Positions 18,801 through 25,996 of a stretch of DNA of 64,000 nt are shown here, piece by piece. Every line of letters starts with the position of its first letter. Positions within the stretch are counted from its first letter, which is position 1. The DNA comes from Pseudomonadota bacterium (lineage in GTDB: Bacteria > Pseudomonadota > Gammaproteobacteria > Steroidobacterales > Steroidobacteraceae). The translations under genes and the position numbers were made by a program. The notes under the pieces are model-generated. The model was given only the letters and a program-made list of their open reading frames with translations, made no database searches and had not been told where the DNA came from. The stretch is taken from assembly GCA_016720075.1 (NCBI GenBank), contig JADJXW010000020.1:1-64000 (forward strand), read 5' to 3'.

Positions 18801-20675
18801 ATGAAGAAGACACTGTCGGTCGCGCTCCTGTTGCTGGGCAGCGCAGCCATGGCCCAGTTGCCGCCGGGCGAGAGCACGGCCTGGCGTTCAGTGGACTGCG
18901 ACCATGCCTGCCTCTCGCAGCTGGTGCGTGACTACATGGCGGCGCTCGGCAAGCGCGACGCGTCGTCGCTGAAGCAGGCCAGCGTGGTGCGCTTCACCGA
19001 AAACAACGTGGAACTGCCCTTCGGCCGGGAAGGCATGTGGGCCACGACCACGGCCGTGGCGCCCACGGGGCTCGTCGCCGCCGATGCCGAGATGGGGCAG
19101 GCCGCATGGCTGGGCACCGCCGAGGAAAATGGCAGGCCGGTGTATTTCGCGCTGCGCATCGGCGTGCGCGATGGCGCCATCGCCGAAGCCGAGACCGTGG
19201 TCGTGCGCAACACGGGCCTGCCGCTGCCCTTTGCGGATGTCACGAAGGTGGTGCATGACCCCACGTTCAACGACATCCTGCCGCCGGAGCAGCGCCGCTC
19301 GCGCGAACGCCTGCGCGCGGTGGCCGATGGTTACTTCAATACCGTGGAACTGAACGACGGCCATGTATTCACGCCGTTCGATCCGGACTGCGGGCGGCTG
19401 GAAAACGGCATCCTGACCACGGCCACCGCAACCGGTGGTGGCAACGCGGGTGCGATTTCGCCGGGCTGCGAAGCGCAGTTCAAGCTCGGCATCTACCGCA
19501 TCAACAAGCGCATCCGCGAGCGCCGCTATCCGCTCATCGACGTGGAGCGAGGCGTGGTGGTGGCCACGGGCTTCTTCGATCACGCCAACGAGTTCGACCG
19601 CTACAAGCTCACCGACGGGCGCGAGATGCGCACCGCGCTCAAGTGGCCCAACTCCATCTCGCTGATCGAGGCCTTCCGCATCCGGGACAGCAAGATCCAT
19701 CGCATCGAGGCGGTGTTTTCTTACGTGCCGCACCGGATGCACAACCCGTTCCACGACTACCTGCCGCCGCTGCCGCCCAGGCCCGAGGATCCGGCCGCGA
19801 TGAAGGCGCGCTGCGACAAGGCCTGCCTGCTGGCCACGGGTGATGCATTCATGACGGCCCTGGCCGCGCAGAAGCCAGCGGCAGTGCCCTGGGCGAACGA
19901 AGTGAAGTTCACCGAGAACGGCGTGGGCATTCCGGTGGGCGAGGGCATCTGGGGTTCCATCCGGGGCAAGTCCGACTTCGGTCTTCGCGTCGCGGATGCG
20001 GCAGCGGGCACCTATGCGTGGTACGGACTTATCTACGACCACGATGCGCCGGCCTACGCGGGCGTGCGCCTGACGATGCGCGGCAATCGCGTGGCTGAGG
20101 CCGAGGTCATCGTTGCCCGCGAGCGCAATCCGGGGCCCTGGGCCGATCCGAAGCAGTTCCGCATTGACCCGCGGCTGGAAGTCGTGCTGACAAAGGGTGA
20201 TCGCGCATCGCGCCGGCAACTCATCGCCGCGGCGCAGGGCTATGCCGCGAGTGTGGAGCGCAATGACGGCACGCTGCGCGCGCGCTTCGCGCCAGGCTGC
20301 GATCGCATCGAGAACGGACAGCTGGTGTCGCGCGGCGATGTGGGGTCGATTGGCCTGGTGAAGTCCCCGGGCCAGTACGCCCAGGGCTGCGAGGCGCAGC
20401 TGAAGATGGGCCTGTACCACCCGGTGGACCGGGTGCGCGGACGCCGCGTGCTGGCCGTGGACGAGGAGCGGGGCCTGGTCATGATGGCCTCCATCGCCGA
20501 TTTCGGCCTTGCGCGACGCCAGTACACGCTGACCGATGGCCGCAGCGTGGAGAGTGACCGCCACCACGCCATGTCGCGCGAGCTGTTCGAGGTCTACAAG
20601 GTGGTCGGGGGCCGGATCGAGGCCATCCAGGCCGTGAGCGTGGACCAGCCGTACGGCATGCCGGTCGCCTGGTAG
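18801..20675 (+). CDS. Exported protein with two tandem DUF8021-like units
   Basis: A 624-residue secreted protein with signal peptide MKKTLSVALLLLGSAAMA. GAGGAA upstream fits ATG 18801 better than the in-frame ATG at 18795. It consists of two homologous halves of about 300 residues. Each begins with a Cys pair (CDHAC at 33-37, CDKAC at 338-342), continues with a (V/K)FTEN..(E/G)(L/I)P.G(E)G(M/I)W segment, and later has a GCEAQ(F/L)K(L/M)G(I/L)Y block and a (L)TDGR block. The pattern resembles the uncharacterised DUF8021 fold. No catalytic residues are known. It is coupled to the SMP-30-like gene, so a periplasmic substrate-binding or lyase-like role in the same pathway is inferred. Confidence 0.8.
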   Translation: MKKTLSVALLLLGSAAMAQLPPGESTAWRSVDCDHACLSQLVRDYMAALGKRDASSLKQASVVRFTENNVELPFGREGMWATTTAVAPTGLVAADAEMGQAAWLGTAEENGRPVYFALRIGVRDGAIAEAETVVVRNTGLPLPFADVTKVVHDPTFNDILPPEQRRSRERLRAVADGYFNTVELNDGHVFTPFDPDCGRLENGILTTATATGGGNAGAISPGCEAQFKLGIYRINKRIRERRYPLIDVERGVVVATGFFDHANEFDRYKLTDGREMRTALKWPNSISLIEAFRIRDSKIHRIEAVFSYVPHRMHNPFHDYLPPLPPRPEDPAAMKARCDKACLLATGDAFMTALAAQKPAAVPWANEVKFTENGVGIPVGEGIWGSIRGKSDFGLRVADAAAGTYAWYGLIYDHDAPAYAGVRLTMRGNRVAEAEVIVARERNPGPWADPKQFRIDPRLEVVLTKGDRASRRQLIAAAQGYAASVERNDGTLRARFAPGCDRIENGQLVSRGDVGSIGLVKSPGQYAQGCEAQLKMGLYHPVDRVRGRRVLAVDEERGLVMMASIADFGLARRQYTLTDGRSVESDRHHAMSRELFEVYKVVGGRIEAIQAVSVDQPYGMPVAW

Positions 20676-20747
20676 CGCGAGACTGCTGCCCGGGGCAGGT
20701 TTCCTTGCCCGCCCCGGGGCCTTGCCGTAGACTTCGCGGCCCTTCTT

Positions 20748-20776
20748 GCCACACCGCAAAGCCTTACGCGGGTGGC
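20748..20776 (+). promoter_or_regulatory. Leader hairpin before rpsF (candidate S6:S18 autoregulatory site)
   Basis: GCCAC (20748-20752) pairs with GTGGC (20772-20776) and CGC (20755-20757) with GCG (20768-20770). A two-base bulge and an apical loop of ten bases lie between, upstream of the AAGGAG of rpsF. Many rpsF leaders carry a bulged hairpin containing CACCG that is bound by the S6:S18 complex, and this hairpin contains ACACCGC. Covariation was not tested. Confidence 0.35.
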
Positions 20777-20797
20777 TTTATCCACAAGGAGACTTAC

Positions 20798-21175
20798 ATG
20801 AGGCATTACGAAGTCGTGGTCCTGGTGCATCCGGACCAGAGCGAGCAGGTTCCCGCCATGCTCGAACGTTACAAGGGCATGGTCACCGCCAGTGGTGGTG
20901 CCGTGCATCGGGTCGAGGACTGGGGTCGTCGCCAGCTGGCCTATCCCATCTCGAAGGTCCACAAGGCCCATTACCTGCTGCTGAACATCGAGACCGACCA
21001 GAACACGCTGGGCGAGCTCACGGGCGCGTTCCGTTTCAGCGATGCCGTGCTGCGTCACCTGGTCATTTCCACGGACGCCGCCGTCACCGAACCGTCGCCG
21101 ATGGCGCGCGGTGAGGAAGAAGAAGGCCATGGCCGTCGCGACCGCGACGACGATGTCGAAGGTTTCCGGGAGTAA
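20798..21175 (+). CDS. rpsF: 30S ribosomal protein S6
   Basis: Small-subunit protein that binds 16S rRNA with S18. The 125-residue product has the S6 core MRHYEVVVLVHPDQ, VHRVEDWGRRQLAYPI and YLLLNIE, followed by an acidic/charged tail (GEEEEGHGRRDRDDD). ATG 20798 has AAGGAG about 7 nt upstream. It heads the rpsF-rpsR-rplI-dnaB-alr run; priB, often present between rpsF and rpsR, is absent. Confidence 0.97.
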   Translation: MRHYEVVVLVHPDQSEQVPAMLERYKGMVTASGGAVHRVEDWGRRQLAYPISKVHKAHYLLLNIETDQNTLGELTGAFRFSDAVLRHLVISTDAAVTEPSPMARGEEEEGHGRRDRDDDVEGFRE

Positions 21176-21180
21176 TCAGC

Positions 21181-21405
21181 ATGTCGCGTTTCATCCGTCG
21201 CAAGAAATTCTGCCGCTTCACCGCCGATGGCGTGAAGAACATCGACTACAAGGACCTGGGTACGCTCAAGGGCTACATCTCGGAAACGGGCAAGATCGTC
21301 CCGAGCCGTATCACGGGCACCAAGAGCTTCTTCCAGCGTCAGCTGTCGGTAGCCATCAAGCGCGCCCGTTTCCTTGCGCTGCTGCCGTACACCGACCAGC
21401 ACTAA
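21181..21405 (+). CDS. rpsR: 30S ribosomal protein S18
   Basis: 74-residue partner of S6 on the platform of the small subunit. It shows the S18 signature IDYKDLGTLKGYISETGKIVPSRITGT-type block and the basic ending IKRARFLALLPYT. It starts 5 bp after rpsF and is followed 10 bp later by rplI. Confidence 0.97.
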   Translation: MSRFIRRKKFCRFTADGVKNIDYKDLGTLKGYISETGKIVPSRITGTKSFFQRQLSVAIKRARFLALLPYTDQH

Positions 21406-21415
21406 AGGATCCGCC

Positions 21416-21871
21416 ATGGACGTCATTCTTCTCGAGAAAGTGGCCAACCTGGGCAACCTCGGTGACCGCGTCGCCGTGCGCTCGGGCTATGCCCGCAACT
21501 TCCTGCTGCCCAAGGGCAAGGCCACGCTGGCCACGCCCGCCAACGTGGCGAAGTTCGAAACCCGCCGCGCGGAACTTGAAAAGGTGCAGCGTGACCAGCT
21601 CGCCGGAGCCGAGGCCCGCAAGGCCGGCTTCGATGGCTTCAAGCTGACCATCACCGCCAAGGCCGGCAGCGAAGGCAAGCTCTTCGGTTCGATCGGCACC
21701 ACCGACATCGCCGAGGCCGCCACGGCCGCGGGCCAGAAGCTCTCGCGCAGCGAGGTGCGGATGCCCAACGGACCGCTGCGCAGCGTGGGCGATCATGTCG
21801 TGGGCGTGCATCTGCACACCGACGTCAATATCGACCTGAACGTCACCGTCCTGTCCGAAGAACAGGCCTGA
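21416..21871 (+). CDS. rplI: 50S ribosomal protein L9
   Basis: 151-residue protein with the N-terminal rRNA-binding domain (MDVILLEKVANLGNLGD, RNFLLPKGKA), a long connecting helix and the C-terminal domain (GKLFGSIGTTDIAEA). ATG 21416 is preceded by AAAGGA. Normal L9 length and organisation. Confidence 0.97.
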   Translation: MDVILLEKVANLGNLGDRVAVRSGYARNFLLPKGKATLATPANVAKFETRRAELEKVQRDQLAGAEARKAGFDGFKLTITAKAGSEGKLFGSIGTTDIAEAATAAGQKLSRSEVRMPNGPLRSVGDHVVGVHLHTDVNIDLNVTVLSEEQA

Positions 21872-21891
21872 CCGGGCGCCGGGAGTAACCG

Positions 21892-23295
21892 ATGGCGGGT
21901 CCCCAACGACTGCGCCACGACGGGGCTTCCGGCACCGATCTGCTGCGCACGCCTCCACATTCGGTGGAGGCGGAGCAGGCCGTCATCGGCGGCCTGCTGC
22001 TCGACACCGCCGCCTGGGACCAGGTCGGCGATTCCGTCGCCGCCGATGATTTCTACCGGCATGACCACAAGCTGATTTTCGAGGCCATCGCCGACCTGGT
22101 GGCCGAGTCCAAGGCCCTGGACGTGGTCACCGTTTCCGAACAGCTGGACCGCAAGGGCCGGCTCGCCGATGCCGGTGGACTTGCCTATCTGTCCACGCTG
22201 GTGCGCGACACGCCGACCGCGGCGAACGCGCGCGCCTACGCGCACATCGTGCGCGAGCGGGCGCTGCTGCGCTCGCTGATCAGCGCCGGCAACGCCATTG
22301 CCACATCGGTGTATTCCGATGAGGGCCTGTCCGCGCGCGAACTGGTGAACCAGGCCGAGCAGCGCGTGTTCGAGATCGCCGAGCGGGGCGCGCGACGCAC
22401 CGAGGGCGCGCAGGCCGTGCGCGCGATGCTGCCGGCGCTCATCGACAAGATCGACGAATGGCACAGTAATCCCGACGGCATGCGCGGCGTGGCCACGGGA
22501 TTCGTGGATTTCGACCGCAAGACGGGCGGCCTTCGCGGTGGTGACCTGGTGATCGTTGCCGGACGCCCCTCGATGGGCAAGACCACGCTCGCCATCAACA
22601 TGGCCGAGAACGTGGCCCTCGATCCGAACGTGAAGGGCTCGGTGCTGATCTTCAGCATGGAAATGCCCTCCGAGCAGCTGATGACCCGCATGCTGTCGTC
22701 GGTGGGCGGCGTGCCGCTGCACGACATCCGCAGCGGCCGCATCAGTGACCAGGACTGGGTGCGCATCACCAGCGCCACCAGCCAGCTGGCCGAGGCGCGC
22801 ATCTTCATCGATGAAACCCCCGGTCTCACGCCCACGGAGCTTCGCGCCCGTTCACGACGCGTGAAGCGCGAGCATGGCCTCGACATGGTGGTGGTCGACT
22901 ACCTGCAGCTGATGCAGGTGGCCGGCACCAAGGAAAACCGCGCCACCGAGATTTCGGAGATTTCGCGCGGCCTTAAGGCGCTGGCCAAGGAGCTCAGCGT
23001 TCCCGTCATTGCGCTCTCGCAGCTCAACCGCTCGGTGGAGCAGCGCGAGAACAAGAAGCCGGTGATGTCGGACCTTCGCGAATCCGGCGCCATCGAGCAG
23101 GACGCCGACATGATCCTCTTCATCTATCGCGAAGAGGTCTACGACAAGAACACGCCGCGCAAGGGTGAGGCCGACATCGACCTCGCCAAGCATCGCAACG
23201 GCGAGACCGGCTACTTCACGCTGACCTTCCAGGGCCAGTTCACGCGCTTCCAGAATTTCGCGCCGAACTACATGCAGGAAGGAGTCCTGAGGTGA
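21892..23295 (+). CDS. dnaB: Replicative DNA helicase DnaB
   Basis: Hexameric 5'-3' helicase of the replication fork. The 467-residue protein has the N-terminal domain (PHSVEAEQAVIGGLLLD), a linker, and the RecA-like domain with Walker A GRPSMGKTT (224-232), Walker B region MVVVDYLQLM, and the DnaB sequence SDLRESGAIEQDADMILF. No intein is present at the sites where inteins are often found. It follows rplI by 20 bp and precedes alr by 16 bp. Confidence 0.97.
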   Translation: MAGPQRLRHDGASGTDLLRTPPHSVEAEQAVIGGLLLDTAAWDQVGDSVAADDFYRHDHKLIFEAIADLVAESKALDVVTVSEQLDRKGRLADAGGLAYLSTLVRDTPTAANARAYAHIVRERALLRSLISAGNAIATSVYSDEGLSARELVNQAEQRVFEIAERGARRTEGAQAVRAMLPALIDKIDEWHSNPDGMRGVATGFVDFDRKTGGLRGGDLVIVAGRPSMGKTTLAINMAENVALDPNVKGSVLIFSMEMPSEQLMTRMLSSVGGVPLHDIRSGRISDQDWVRITSATSQLAEARIFIDETPGLTPTELRARSRRVKREHGLDMVVVDYLQLMQVAGTKENRATEISEISRGLKALAKELSVPVIALSQLNRSVEQRENKKPVMSDLRESGAIEQDADMILFIYREEVYDKNTPRKGEADIDLAKHRNGETGYFTLTFQGQFTRFQNFAPNYMQEGVLR

Positions 23296-23311
23296 GCGGG
23301 GCGGCTTCGCG

Positions 23312-24388
23312 TTGAAGTCGCTCATCCGAGCCGAAGTCAGCGCCGCCGCGCTGCGCGCCAATCTGGCGCGCGTGCGCGAGGTGGCGCCCGCCAGCCGCGT
23401 CATGGCCGTGGTCAAGGCCAACGCCTACGGACATGGGCTCGTGCCCACCGCCTTGTGCCTGGCCGATGCCGACGCCTTCGGCGTGGCGCGCATCGACGAA
23501 GCCCTGGCGTTGCGCGGCGCGGGGGTGCGCGGGCGCATCGTGCTGCTGGAAGGGGTGTTCAACGCCGAGCAGCTGGCCGAGGCTGCGCGCCAGAGCCTGG
23601 ACATCGTGGTGCACGAGGCAGAGCAGCTCGAGCTGCTGGAGGCCGCGCCTTCGGGCCAGCGTTTCGTGGTCTGGGCGAAGATCGATACGGGCATGAACCG
23701 GCTGGGCTTCCGGCCCTCGATGGCGCAGTCGGCCCTGCGGCGGCTGGATGCGCTGGGCGAGCGCTTGCTGGAACTGCGCCTGATGACGCACTTCGCCTCC
23801 GCGGATGAACGGGACAGCAGCCTGATGCGCCAGCAGCTGGCGCGTTTCGACGTGCTCACGCAGGGTCGCAGGTCCGAGCGCAGCCTGGCCAATTCGGCGG
23901 CGCTGTTCGCGCAGCCGCAAAGCCATGCCGACTGGGTGCGGCCAGGACTTGCGCTGTATGGCGTTTCTCCATTCGCGGACCAGGTGGGCCGTTCGCTGGG
24001 CCTGACGCCGGCGATGCGGCTGGTGTCGACGGTCATCGCGGTGCGGAAAGTCTCTGCGGGCGAGACCGTGGGCTACGGCGGCGTGTGGCGCGCGGCGCGC
24101 GATTCGCAGGTGGCGATCGTGGCCGCCGGCTATGGCGATGGATTGCCGCGCGCGCTGCCCAATGGAACACCAGTGCTGATCCGCGGGGCCCGCGGTGAGT
24201 TGGCTGGCCGCGTATCCATGGACATGATCGCCGTGGATGTGACCGGCATTGCCGGCGTGCAGGTGGGAGATGCGGCCCTGCTGTGGGGCCCGGAATTGCC
24301 GGTCGAGGAGATCGCCGCCCACGCTGGCAGCATCAGCTACGAGCTGCTATGCGCCGTGAGCCAGCGGGTGCCGCTGGCCCTGATGTGA
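23312..24388 (+). CDS. alr: Alanine racemase
   Basis: PLP enzyme converting L- to D-alanine for peptidoglycan. 358 residues. The PLP lysine is Lys35 in VVKANAYGHG, and the catalytic tyrosine is Tyr255 in GYGGVWRA. The C-terminal beta domain includes GRVSMDMIAVD. The start is TTG 23312; the previous in-frame region contains stops, and the protein begins exactly where the family does. The dnaB-alr order is a gammaproteobacterial hallmark. Confidence 0.95.
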   Translation: MKSLIRAEVSAAALRANLARVREVAPASRVMAVVKANAYGHGLVPTALCLADADAFGVARIDEALALRGAGVRGRIVLLEGVFNAEQLAEAARQSLDIVVHEAEQLELLEAAPSGQRFVVWAKIDTGMNRLGFRPSMAQSALRRLDALGERLLELRLMTHFASADERDSSLMRQQLARFDVLTQGRRSERSLANSAALFAQPQSHADWVRPGLALYGVSPFADQVGRSLGLTPAMRLVSTVIAVRKVSAGETVGYGGVWRAARDSQVAIVAAGYGDGLPRALPNGTPVLIRGARGELAGRVSMDMIAVDVTGIAGVQVGDAALLWGPELPVEEIAAHAGSISYELLCAVSQRVPLALM

Positions 24389-24407
24389 ACCGCCGCCGCC
24401 TGGTCCA

Positions 24408-24881
24408 TCAGGCCTCGTGCATCTGTGACTGCAGGTAATTCTGCTCGCCCACCTTGGCCACCAGCTCCAGCTGCGTTTCCAGGTAGTCGATGTGCCCTTC
24501 GGTGTCTTCCAGGATGCGCTCGAAGAGCTCGCGGCTGACGTAGTCGCGCACCGTCTCGCAGTGGGCGATGGCTTCCTTCAGGTGCTTCTGGCCCGAGGTC
24601 TCGATCTTCAGGTCGCAGCTCATCGTCTCGACCGCGGTCTCGCCGACCAGCAGCTTGCCCAGGTCCTGCAGGTTGGGCAGGCCGCCCAGCGTGAGCACGC
24701 GGTCGATGAGCTGGTCGGCGTGCTTCATCTCCTCGATCGACTCGTCGTGCTCGTGCTTGGCCATGCGCGCCAGGCCCCAGTTCTTCAGCATCCGGTAGTG
24801 CAGGAAATACTGGTTGATGGCGGTGAGCTCCAGCTTCAGCTGGCCGTTCAGGTAGGCAATGACTTTCTTGTCGCCTTGCAT
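24408..24881 (-). CDS. bfr: Bacterioferritin
   Basis: Haem-containing iron-storage protein, 157 residues, forming a 24-mer. The haem ligand Met52 is present (EEMKHAD). Of the six usual ferroxidase ligands, Glu18, Glu51, His54, Glu94 and His130 are present. Position 127 is Thr (sequence LEDTEGH), where E. coli has Glu. This variant occurs in other bacterioferritins and may mark a subunit with altered ferroxidase activity. AAGGA lies 8 nt before the ATG. It is transcribed away from bfd across a shared palindromic region. Confidence 0.95.
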   Translation of the reverse strand: MQGDKKVIAYLNGQLKLELTAINQYFLHYRMLKNWGLARMAKHEHDESIEEMKHADQLIDRVLTLGGLPNLQDLGKLLVGETAVETMSCDLKIETSGQKHLKEAIAHCETVRDYVSRELFERILEDTEGHIDYLETQLELVAKVGEQNYLQSQMHEA

Positions 24882-24960
24882 GCGGGATCCTTCAAAAAAT
24901 GGTCGCCTCAGGGCGGCAAACTAGCAGTTCGGGCAGTCGGACGGGGTACATTAGGTTAAG

Positions 24961-24987
24961 TATTGCGAACAAGAACTATTCGCAATA
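24961..24987. promoter_or_regulatory. Perfect 9-bp inverted repeat between bfr and bfd (candidate iron-responsive operator)
   Basis: TATTGCGAA (24961-24969) and TTCGCAATA (24979-24987) are perfect inverse complements around a 9-bp spacer. The site lies between the divergent iron genes bfr and bfd and covers the predicted bfd promoter. It does not match the classic Fur 7-1-7 box. Binding by Fur, an Rrf2-type regulator or another factor is possible. Confidence 0.6.
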
Positions 24988-24991
24988 GAAT
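24963..24991 (+). promoter_or_regulatory. bfd promoter, overlapping the operator
   Basis: TTGCGA (24963-24968) and TAGAAT (24986-24991) are 17 bp apart. The expected start site is at about 24998-25000, at or next to the bfd ATG. No Shine-Dalgarno sequence lies before the ATG (GAATGAAACCCC), so a leaderless mRNA is likely. The inverted repeat occupies both boxes, a layout for repression. Confidence 0.55.
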
Positions 24992-24999
24992 GAAACCCC

Positions 25000-25203
25000 A
25001 TGATCATCTGCGTCTGCAAGAACATCTCTGACCGGGATATTGCCCGCGCGGTGTCGGAAGGCTGCCGCAGCTTCAAGGCCGTGCAGAATGAGCTGGAGCT
25101 GGGCAAGTCCTGCGGCACCTGCCTCGACTGCGCGCGCGAGTGCTTCGCCGAGAGCAAGGCCGCCAACAGCGGCGCCCGATCCTCCGAGTTTTCCCCCGCC
25201 TGA
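25000..25203 (+). CDS. bfd: Bacterioferritin-associated ferredoxin
   Basis: Small [2Fe-2S] protein (67 residues) that docks on bacterioferritin and delivers electrons to release stored iron. The four cluster ligands are Cys4, Cys6, Cys38 and Cys41, with exactly the spacing of E. coli Bfd. The C-terminal tail (SGARSSEFSPA) is unremarkable. The start ATG coincides with the predicted transcription start. Confidence 0.95.
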   Translation: MIICVCKNISDRDIARAVSEGCRSFKAVQNELELGKSCGTCLDCARECFAESKAANSGARSSEFSPA

Positions 25204-25206
25204 AAC

Positions 25207-25260
25207 GCAGAACGCCGCGGAAGGCCGCGGCGTTCTGCTGATCCGGAAGGTTCCGGATCA
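25207..25260. terminator. Two adjacent perfect hairpins between convergent bfd and FHA genes
   Basis: The first has a 14-bp perfect stem (25207-25220 with 25225-25238) and an AAGG loop. The second is a 10-bp perfect stem (TGATCCGGAA, 25239-25248, with TTCCGGATCA, 25251-25260) with a 2-base loop, and it includes the FHA gene stop codon. There is no T-tract. Both can fold in either direction and probably act as a bidirectional barrier or RNA-stabilising ends. Confidence 0.65.
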
Positions 25261-25966
25261 GCTCGCGAAGAAGCCCATCTTCACGCCGGCCAGCTGGATC
25301 ACGTCGTTGTCGACCAGGCGGCGAGCCTGGGCGCCGATCGGCGTGCCGTTGACCAGCGGGTAGTTGTCCGCCTTGTCGGATTCCACATGCACGATGTAGA
25401 AGCCGTCTGAACGCCGGGTGATGGCGGCCACTTGCACTCCTGGGCGACCCAGCGTGGTCAGGGCCTTCGCAAGCTCCAGTTCGCGGCCAGCGAACGCGCC
25501 GGACAGCACCTGCAGCTTTGCCTTCTTGAGCGTCGGCTGTGCCCCCTCGGGCAGGGCGCGGCGCGGCCGGGCGCGTGCCGCTGGCCTCGTCGGCCCTGGC
25601 GCGCGCGGTCTGGATCTTCTCCACCGGCCGCTGCGAGGGCTGGATCACCATCGTCTTTTCGAATTCGTCCTGCTGCTCGTCTTCCTCGACGAAGCGCAGC
25701 TGGTGGTGGCCGACCGTGACGATGTCGCCGTGCTGCAGGGCGTGCTTCTTGATCAGCTTGCCGTTGACGTAGGTGCCGTTGGTGCTGTTCAGGTCCTCGA
25801 GGAACGAGTCGTTGAGGATGTTGATGATCAGCGAGTGGTGGCCCGATACGGCGGGGTTGTCGATGCGGATATCGTTATCCGGCAGGCGCCCGACCGTATA
25901 GCGCTCCTTGTTCATGTTGTATTCGGCCAGTACCTGGCCATCGAGAGTCAGTATCAACCGTGCCAT
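25258..25966 (-). CDS. FHA-domain protein, one frameshift in the linker
   Basis: Forkhead-associated phosphothreonine-binding protein. Residues 1-95 form a canonical FHA domain: YTVGRLPDNDIRID, VSGHHSLI and LNSTNGTYVNG. A charged linker follows. The second half (KKAKLQVLSGAFAGRELEL, SDGFYIVHVE, YPLVNGTPIG, VIQLAGVKMGFF) is a further FHA-like beta domain in a different frame. The shift lies within about 25540-25610, a GC-rich linker with homopolymers. Restoring it gives about 236 residues. It sits directly downstream of a PP2C phosphatase gene, suggesting one Ser/Thr phospho-signalling unit; the kinase is not in the window. Confidence 0.8.
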
Positions 25967-25996
25967 GTTGAGCGCCTTGCCTTCAGCTGAACCACT

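Noticed and set aside
18888..20759. 623-codon open frame antisense to the DUF8021 gene
   Set aside because: The sense frame has a signal peptide and internal repeats; the antisense product is low-complexity His/Arg/Ala sequence.
24961..24987. Calling the bfr-bfd palindrome a Fur box
   Set aside because: The half-sites are 9 bp apart and do not match the 7-1-7 Fur pattern, so the regulator is left open.
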